From: Hyphomicrobiales bacterium
GTDB lineage: Bacteria > Pseudomonadota > Alphaproteobacteria > Rhizobiales > Xanthobacteraceae
Reading direction: 5' to 3'
NCBI GenBank assembly: GCA_021323775.1
Contig: JAJPKK010000275.1
Coordinates: 1 to 49,291 of the forward strand
DNA: 49,291 bases
Below the pieces are notes generated by a model. That model searched no databases. It had not been told where the DNA came from and saw only the letters and a list, made by a program, of their open reading frames with translations. This document shows, in pieces, positions 46,230 to 49,291 of this stretch; within the stretch, counting starts at the first letter, position 1; each line of letters opens with the position of its first letter. The position numbers and the translations under genes are program-made.

Positions 46230-46232
46230 AAC

Positions 46233-46568
46233 ATGACGAAGAAACGCGGCCGGCGATCGACCGGTCACGATCCGAAGGTGCCTGTCCGCATCCCGAAATC
46301 CCTGCTCGACCGCATTGACCGCTGGGCCGGCCGCTTCGAGCGGATGGACCGCTCGGCGGCGCTGCGGTGCCTGATCTACCTCGGCCTGCAGCGTTCGCGC
46401 GGCAAGCCGGCCGCCGTCTACGATCCGAAGGGATGCAAACCGCATCACGCCAAACGGAACGCCGCCTCGAAACCGGCGCTGCCGTCGCCGGCAGTTTCGC
46501 CCCCGCCGCCTTCGCCGATGGAAAGGCGCGGACGCCTCGTGCTCGTCAAGAACGGAGCCGCCTCATGA
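46233..46568 (+). CDS. Ribbon-helix-helix (Arc/MetJ-type) regulator
   Basis: The 111-residue protein carries a ribbon-helix-helix DNA-binding core: a short strand KVPVRIPKSLLDRIDRWAGR (residues about 17-36) and a second helix FERMDRSAALRCLIYLGLQR. The C-terminal half is basic and Pro-rich (KPALPSPAVSPPPPSPMERR). It probably represses its own operon through the repeats just upstream. ATG 46233 is chosen because the upstream extension crosses the repeats. The stop overlaps the next gene by ATGA. Confidence 0.7.
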   Translation: MTKKRGRRSTGHDPKVPVRIPKSLLDRIDRWAGRFERMDRSAALRCLIYLGLQRSRGKPAAVYDPKGCKPHHAKRNAASKPALPSPAVSPPPPSPMERRGRLVLVKNGAAS

Positions 46569-47068
46569 CACAGGATACCTTTACGGACCTGCGAGCGATC
46601 GTCGAGCAGATCATCGAAGCCCACGAAGACGCCGAACGCATCGATCCGGCTGCGATCGCCGCCGAAGCGGCGGCTCGACTGAGCGGCAATGAGCTGCGCC
46701 ACCTGGCCAATCTTCACATCCGGCAAATCGCAAGAGCCGCCTGCCGGCAAAAATTCGGCCGCGACGGCGCTGACGACGGGGAAGCGGCGAACCCCGATCA
46801 GGGTCACCTATTCCCGGAGGAGCCGGAATGTTTTCGCGTCCTGCAAAAACGCTATCCTGGGGCGGCGCGCTCTGACGGCAAGGAACGGATGTATGTGCGG
46901 CGCGATGCGATGGCGGCCGAAGACGTCGCCTATAACTGCCGGCGCCTGCGCAGCGAAGTCAACACCAAGCTTGAGCACGCCAAGATGCTCGAAAGCTGGT
47001 GGGAGTGGCGGCAGGAAACAAAAAAGAGTGAGCCGCCGCAGGGCGAGCCGGTCAAGCCGGCGGCGTAA
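46565..47068 (+). CDS. Hypothetical element protein
   Basis: The 167-residue, mainly helical protein starts MTQDTFTDLRAIVEQIIEAH. Other segments are AAARLSGNELRHLANLHIRQ, CFRVLQKRYPGAARSDGKER, and MAAEDVAYNCRRLRSEVNTK followed by LEHAKMLESWWEWRQ. The last part is a charged helical segment with three Trp. The start ATG overlaps the RHH gene stop. It is probably part of the same operon. I do not recognise a family; proteins of this kind appear in rhizobial prophage replication regions by memory only. Confidence 0.55.
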   Translation: MTQDTFTDLRAIVEQIIEAHEDAERIDPAAIAAEAAARLSGNELRHLANLHIRQIARAACRQKFGRDGADDGEAANPDQGHLFPEEPECFRVLQKRYPGAARSDGKERMYVRRDAMAAEDVAYNCRRLRSEVNTKLEHAKMLESWWEWRQETKKSEPPQGEPVKPAA

Positions 47069-47104
47069 AGCCGTGCCGGCCGGCAGGCTTACGGCGGCAT
47101 CGCA

Positions 47105-47284
47105 GTGACGAGGGCCGCGCGCATCGAGCAGTGTGCGCGCGACCTCATCGCGGCGATCGACAAAAATCTCGACACCCTGCCGTGGCCGGTCAAATACGGC
47201 GTTCCCTTCCGGGAGGCGCTGGCGCTCAGGGAGGCGATCGACGGCGTTGCGCCGGGCCATTATTCGGAGGACATCGCGGAATGA
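47105..47284 (+). CDS. Small element protein carrying the 31-bp repeat
   Basis: The 59-residue frame starts with GTG 47105 (VTRAARIEQCARDLIAAIDK, then NLDTLPWPVKYGVPFREALA) and ends HYSEDIAE. It looks coding because of its codon pattern and the ATGA overlap with the next gene (47281). Its 3' end contains the 31-bp sequence (47237-47267) found in reverse orientation in the rtcB remnant. Confidence 0.55.
   Translation: MTRAARIEQCARDLIAAIDKNLDTLPWPVKYGVPFREALALREAIDGVAPGHYSEDIAE
47237..47267. repeat. 31-bp inverted repeat, left copy
   Basis: Begins ATCGACGGCGTTGCGCCGG and ends TTATTCGG. Its exact reverse complement lies at 47664-47694, 396 bp further on, inside the rtcB remnant. Identity stops sharply at both ends. 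Confidence 0.9.
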
Positions 47285-47565
47285 AGGCCGGCGGCAGCGA
47301 GCGAGGCGATGTTGCCGCCGGCGCGCATGCTGCCCCGGCCGCGGCTCGGCCGAAGCAAGCGAGGCGGCGTAGCGGCGGCGAGGCGCCGTCGATGATGACC
47401 TCATCGCCAAAGGCCATCATCAATCGCGAGCGCGATGAGCGCGGCAGGCTGGTGCGGATTACTATCACCGCTCCAGCCGGCGCGGTCATCGATGAGCTGC
47501 ACTGCGCGGTGCGCTGCGCACCGGCGCCGCGGCGGCGCCGGCGTGACGGCGCTGATGACCGATGA
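47281..47565 (+). CDS. Small basic element protein
   Basis: The 94-residue product starts MKAGGSERGDVAAGAHAAPA. It has a low-complexity Ala/Arg N-terminus, then a more ordered part: SSPKAIINRERDERGRLVRI, TITAPAGAVIDELHCAVRC, and a basic end PAPRRRRRDGADDR. The beta-strand-like RLVRITITAPAGAVID suggests a small folded domain. The ATG overlaps the preceding stop; no known family. Confidence 0.5.
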   Translation: MKAGGSERGDVAAGAHAAPAAARPKQARRRSGGEAPSMMTSSPKAIINRERDERGRLVRITITAPAGAVIDELHCAVRCAPAPRRRRRDGADDR

Positions 47566-47671
47566 GCTGCCCGCCGAGATCCTCAGCTTTCCGCGGCGAG
47601 CGCAAATGGAATGCACGCGCAGGCCGTTACGGCATCACGCGTTCCTCGTTCTTCCTGCCGAGGCCGAATAA
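47555..47671 (+). pseudogene. Possible truncated element gene at the rtcB junction
   Basis: ATG 47555 opens MTDELPAEILSFPRRAQMEC, a plausible gene start overlapping the previous one, but the protein-like part ends at about residue 17. The rest is antisense to the rtcB remnant. It may be an element gene cut by the same event that truncated rtcB. Confidence 0.3.
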
Positions 47672-47694
47672 TGGCCCGGCGCAACGCCGTCGAT
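47664..47694. repeat. 31-bp inverted repeat, right copy (inside rtcB remnant)
   Basis: Exact reverse complement of 47237-47267. It replaces or interrupts the rtcB reading frame between the codons for TIS and GLGRKN, keeping the frame open. Confidence 0.9.
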
Positions 47695-47717
47695 ACGAAA
47701 TCGTCCGCGCCACGTCC

Positions 47718-47753
47718 TTGATGATGGGCCCGACCTTGATGATGGGCCCGACC
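47718..47753. repeat. 18-bp tandem duplication in the rtcB remnant
   Basis: TTGATGATGGGCCCGACC occurs twice head-to-tail. On the minus strand it encodes VGPIIK twice; a single copy is expected in RtcB. Confidence 0.9.
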
Positions 47754-48313
47754 TGGTCGGCGATCGCCGCGAAGGGCACATCGAGGCGCACCGCCATGTT
47801 GCCGCAGCCGATGTCGAAGCCGACGCCGGAGATGCTGATTTGCCTCTCATAGGCGATGACGCCGCCGACCGGCTGGGCATAGCCGAGGTGGCCGTCAGCG
47901 CAGACGACGCCGGCGACGACGTTGCCCACCGCCATGCAGGTGCGCATTTGCGCAATGGTGGCCTCGTCATGCTGGCCGAACACATTCAGCGGGCTGTTCT
48001 GAAACTCCGGCGCCTGGGGCCGCAGCGCCGCGATGCCTTCGGCCGCGGCTTGCGCCTCGCGCGCGAGATGCTCCTGTCGCGCCGCGTCGCGGTAGGCGCA
48101 CCACGCCGGCATCGAGCGCTGGCCGGGGCGCTCGATGCGGCTGTCGGGATCGACGCCGGCCGCGAGGCACAGCTCGCGGGCGCGGGCTTGGTAGGGATCT
48201 GGGCGCCTGGTCATGGCTTTGGCCTGCAGCACTTGCGAAGCCGAAGCGCTACTTTCTCGGTATGCTACATTTGCCAGCCCAACGTTGGCGATGGCCATCG
48301 GCAAGGTTCTAAG

Positions 48314-48625
48314 ATGAGCACTGTCCATGAAACCGCGGCCGATTCCAGCGGCGTCGCGACGCTCGCGGAGGAGATCGAGATCACGCCGGCAATGATCGAT
48401 GCAGGCATGGACGCTTTGCGTCGTGAACCTTTCGTTGATTTGGCTTACGGCCAAGCACTCGACCTGGTGGAGGATATCATCACAAGTGCCTTGGGAGCGT
48501 TGCACGTAGGAAATTTGCTGCGCGGGTCGCAATCGCATGGACATCGCGACAGTGACTCACAAGATCGTCTTGGTTCAGCGGTTGGACATCCTCGCTCCGA
48601 GCACGAAGGCGCTCGGCATCGCTGA
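48314..48625 (+). CDS. Small acidic protein, unknown
   Basis: From ATG 48314 the frame gives MSTVHETAADSSGVATLAEE, then IEITPAMIDAGMDALRREPF, then VDLAYGQALDLVEDIITSAL. The ITPAMIDAGxxAL pattern recurs in many small proteobacterial and phage proteins of unknown function. The last 50 codons (HVGNLLRGSQSHGHRDSDSQ on) overlap the opposite-strand gene at 48480-49013 and look like shadow sequence, so the 3' end may be truncated or fused. It is divergent from the rtcB remnant with a 100-bp gap. Confidence 0.5.
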   Translation: MSTVHETAADSSGVATLAEEIEITPAMIDAGMDALRREPFVDLAYGQALDLVEDIITSALGALHVGNLLRGSQSHGHRDSDSQDRLGSAVGHPRSEHEGARHR

Positions 48626-49013
48626 TGTAGATTTCAAACCATGTCTTCGCTTGCAATAGTCCGATGCCACCGGGGATGCCAAAATCGTTCTTTGCTGCCA
48701 CCGGATGATGCGCAATTCGACCGCGTGTGCGAAGCAAGCCAACGAGATCCTTTCGCAGCTTGTCCCATTCCTGAAGATCGGGATGATCGTGCGAGCCGCT
48801 TTTCTTTTCGCGCTTCGGAAGGACAGTGCGCACGAGTTCGTCGACAAGCAGCACGCGACTATCGATGGTTGGCGTTCGATAATACACGATGGCGGCGCGA
48901 TCGGTTCGAGCACCCAAGCAGTGCTCGCAAATTCCGAAAAGTTGCTCTTCGACCTTTGCCCAGGCGGTTATGCAAGTGCCAATCCACATGAGGAATTCTT
49001 CGGTGGGCGTCAT
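48480..49013 (-). CDS. Hypothetical protein, conserved in appearance
   Basis: The 177-residue helical protein starts MTPTEEFLMWIGTCITAWAK and continues VEEQLFGICEHCLGARTDRA, AIVYYRTPTIDSRVLLVDEL, TVLPKREKKSGSHDHPDLQE, TRGRIAHHPV. The N-terminal W...ITxWAxVEEQLF and the RGRIAHHPV segment are features I recall in uncharacterised proteins of Bradyrhizobium-like genomes. This type can resemble small helical HEPN-like proteins (R-x(3)-H-H), but that assignment is speculative. The start is ATG 49011-49013. Confidence 0.6.
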   Translation of the reverse strand: MTPTEEFLMWIGTCITAWAKVEEQLFGICEHCLGARTDRAAIVYYRTPTIDSRVLLVDELVRTVLPKREKKSGSHDHPDLQEWDKLRKDLVGLLRTRGRIAHHPVAAKNDFGIPGGIGLLQAKTWFEIYISDAERLRARSEDVQPLNQDDLVSHCRDVHAIATRAANFLRATLPRHL

Positions 49014-49291
49014 GGCAAGGTCCCAGTCCGAGGATCAATTCACCGATGTGTGGCTGGGACGGGCATCGCGTCTAGACAGGCGCCCGCCCCAGGACCTGTT
49101 GTTCGCGGAGGACCACGCACTAAGGAGCGATTCCCGGAATGGGCAAAAGATCGCGCACAGCGATCACAGCCTATCGCTCTAAATTTAGGGTCTTCGTGAA
49201 TTCACGTGGGTGATTTTGCAGTGTGGAAGTTCAAGAAAGCTGTGCATGGCATAGGGATTGTGCATTCCAGCCGGGCTTGGAATTTGCCAAG
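49014..49291. other. Window end without a supported gene
   Basis: About 280 bp. A frame reading SQSEDQFTDVWLGRASRLDR is present on the plus strand but has no clear start or family. GTGAATTCAC at 49196-49205 is a short palindrome. The promoter of the leftward gene should lie here. Confidence 0.4.

Larger units (their letters stand above)
47627..48214 (-). pseudogene. rtcB: RtcB RNA ligase, N-terminal remnant
   Basis: RtcB joins 2',3'-cyclic phosphate (or 3'-phosphate) and 5'-OH RNA ends with GTP and Mn. From ATG 48212-48214 the frame reads the RtcB N-terminal region: FGQHDEATIAQMRTCMAVGN, VVAGVVCADGHLGYAQPVGG (metal-binding Asp/His region) and ISGVGFDIGCGNMAVRLD (Cys metal ligand). It then shows an internal duplication VGPIIKVGPIIK and, after DVARTIS, about 10 foreign residues (YRRRCAGPLF) encoded by the 31-bp inverted repeat before returning to GLGRKNEERV. 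It stops at 47627, about 195 residues long instead of about 470, so the guanylylated His is missing. Confidence 0.75.

Noticed and set aside
43645-49291. Second attachment site matching the tRNA-Pro 3' end
   Set aside because: I found no repeat of GGTTCAAATCCTGCCACTCC to the right within the window.

Overview
The window looks like chromosomal DNA of a high-GC alphaproteobacterium, most likely Hyphomicrobiales (Nitrobacteraceae/Xanthobacteraceae side). This rests on the general look of the proteins (class I fumarase, EtfBA, GlmM, AlaS, LutABC, a DUF2778 protein, a FeuPQ/PhoPQ-like two-component pair) and on many GC-rich palindromic repeats between genes. No database search was possible, so every family name is motif recognition from memory.

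Layout. 0-5 kb: the 3' end of fabI, a histidine phosphatase, an orphan TolC-type outer-membrane lipoprotein, a LysR regulator and a TylF-like methyltransferase in AT-richer DNA. 5.2-14.6 kb is a low-density, decaying zone. It holds a metallophosphoesterase remnant, a Tat-exported protein, a membrane-anchored DUF2778 (Tlde1-like) peptidoglycan enzyme, an amidase remnant followed by an intact amidase paralogue, an MFS remnant, repeats and three small unknown genes. 14.8-17.9 kb is a lutABC lactate-oxidation operon with a palindromic element at each of its junctions. 18.4-31 kb is mostly housekeeping: glmM, a metF-like gene, alaS, DUF2147, a thiolase, dacF-cobW (overlapping), a secreted cupin and class I fumarase. 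31-32.8 kb is a small accessory patch with a frameshifted HNH nuclease gene and a HigBA-type toxin-antitoxin pair. 33.1-43.3 kb is again core: a two-component system, an operon of 3-hydroxyacyl-CoA dehydrogenase with etfA and etfB, a PduO-type adenosyltransferase with a HIG1 protein, an epimerase-like protein, a zinc-ribbon protein, and tsaC (Sua5 type) with a D-2-hydroxyacid dehydrogenase.

43.57-49.3 kb: a tRNA-Pro(CGG) gene marks a sharp change into a very GC-rich run of small, overlapping, co-directional genes of phage or integrative-element style. These include two replication-module-like proteins, a tandemly duplicated pair of tiny genes (A-B-A'-B'), a ribbon-helix-helix regulator behind a repeat-rich putative operator, and several short unknown proteins. 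The run ends against a truncated rtcB that carries a 31-bp copy, in inverted orientation, of sequence from an element gene. No integrase, second att site or structural phage gene is visible, so the element is partial or continues beyond the window.

The most unusual signals are (i) 46-bp palindromes translated in frame inside tsaC and at the lutA C-terminus, (ii) the duplicated A-B micro-gene cassette, (iii) the putative operator with 22-bp-phased direct repeats before the RHH gene, and (iv) the scarred rtcB junction.
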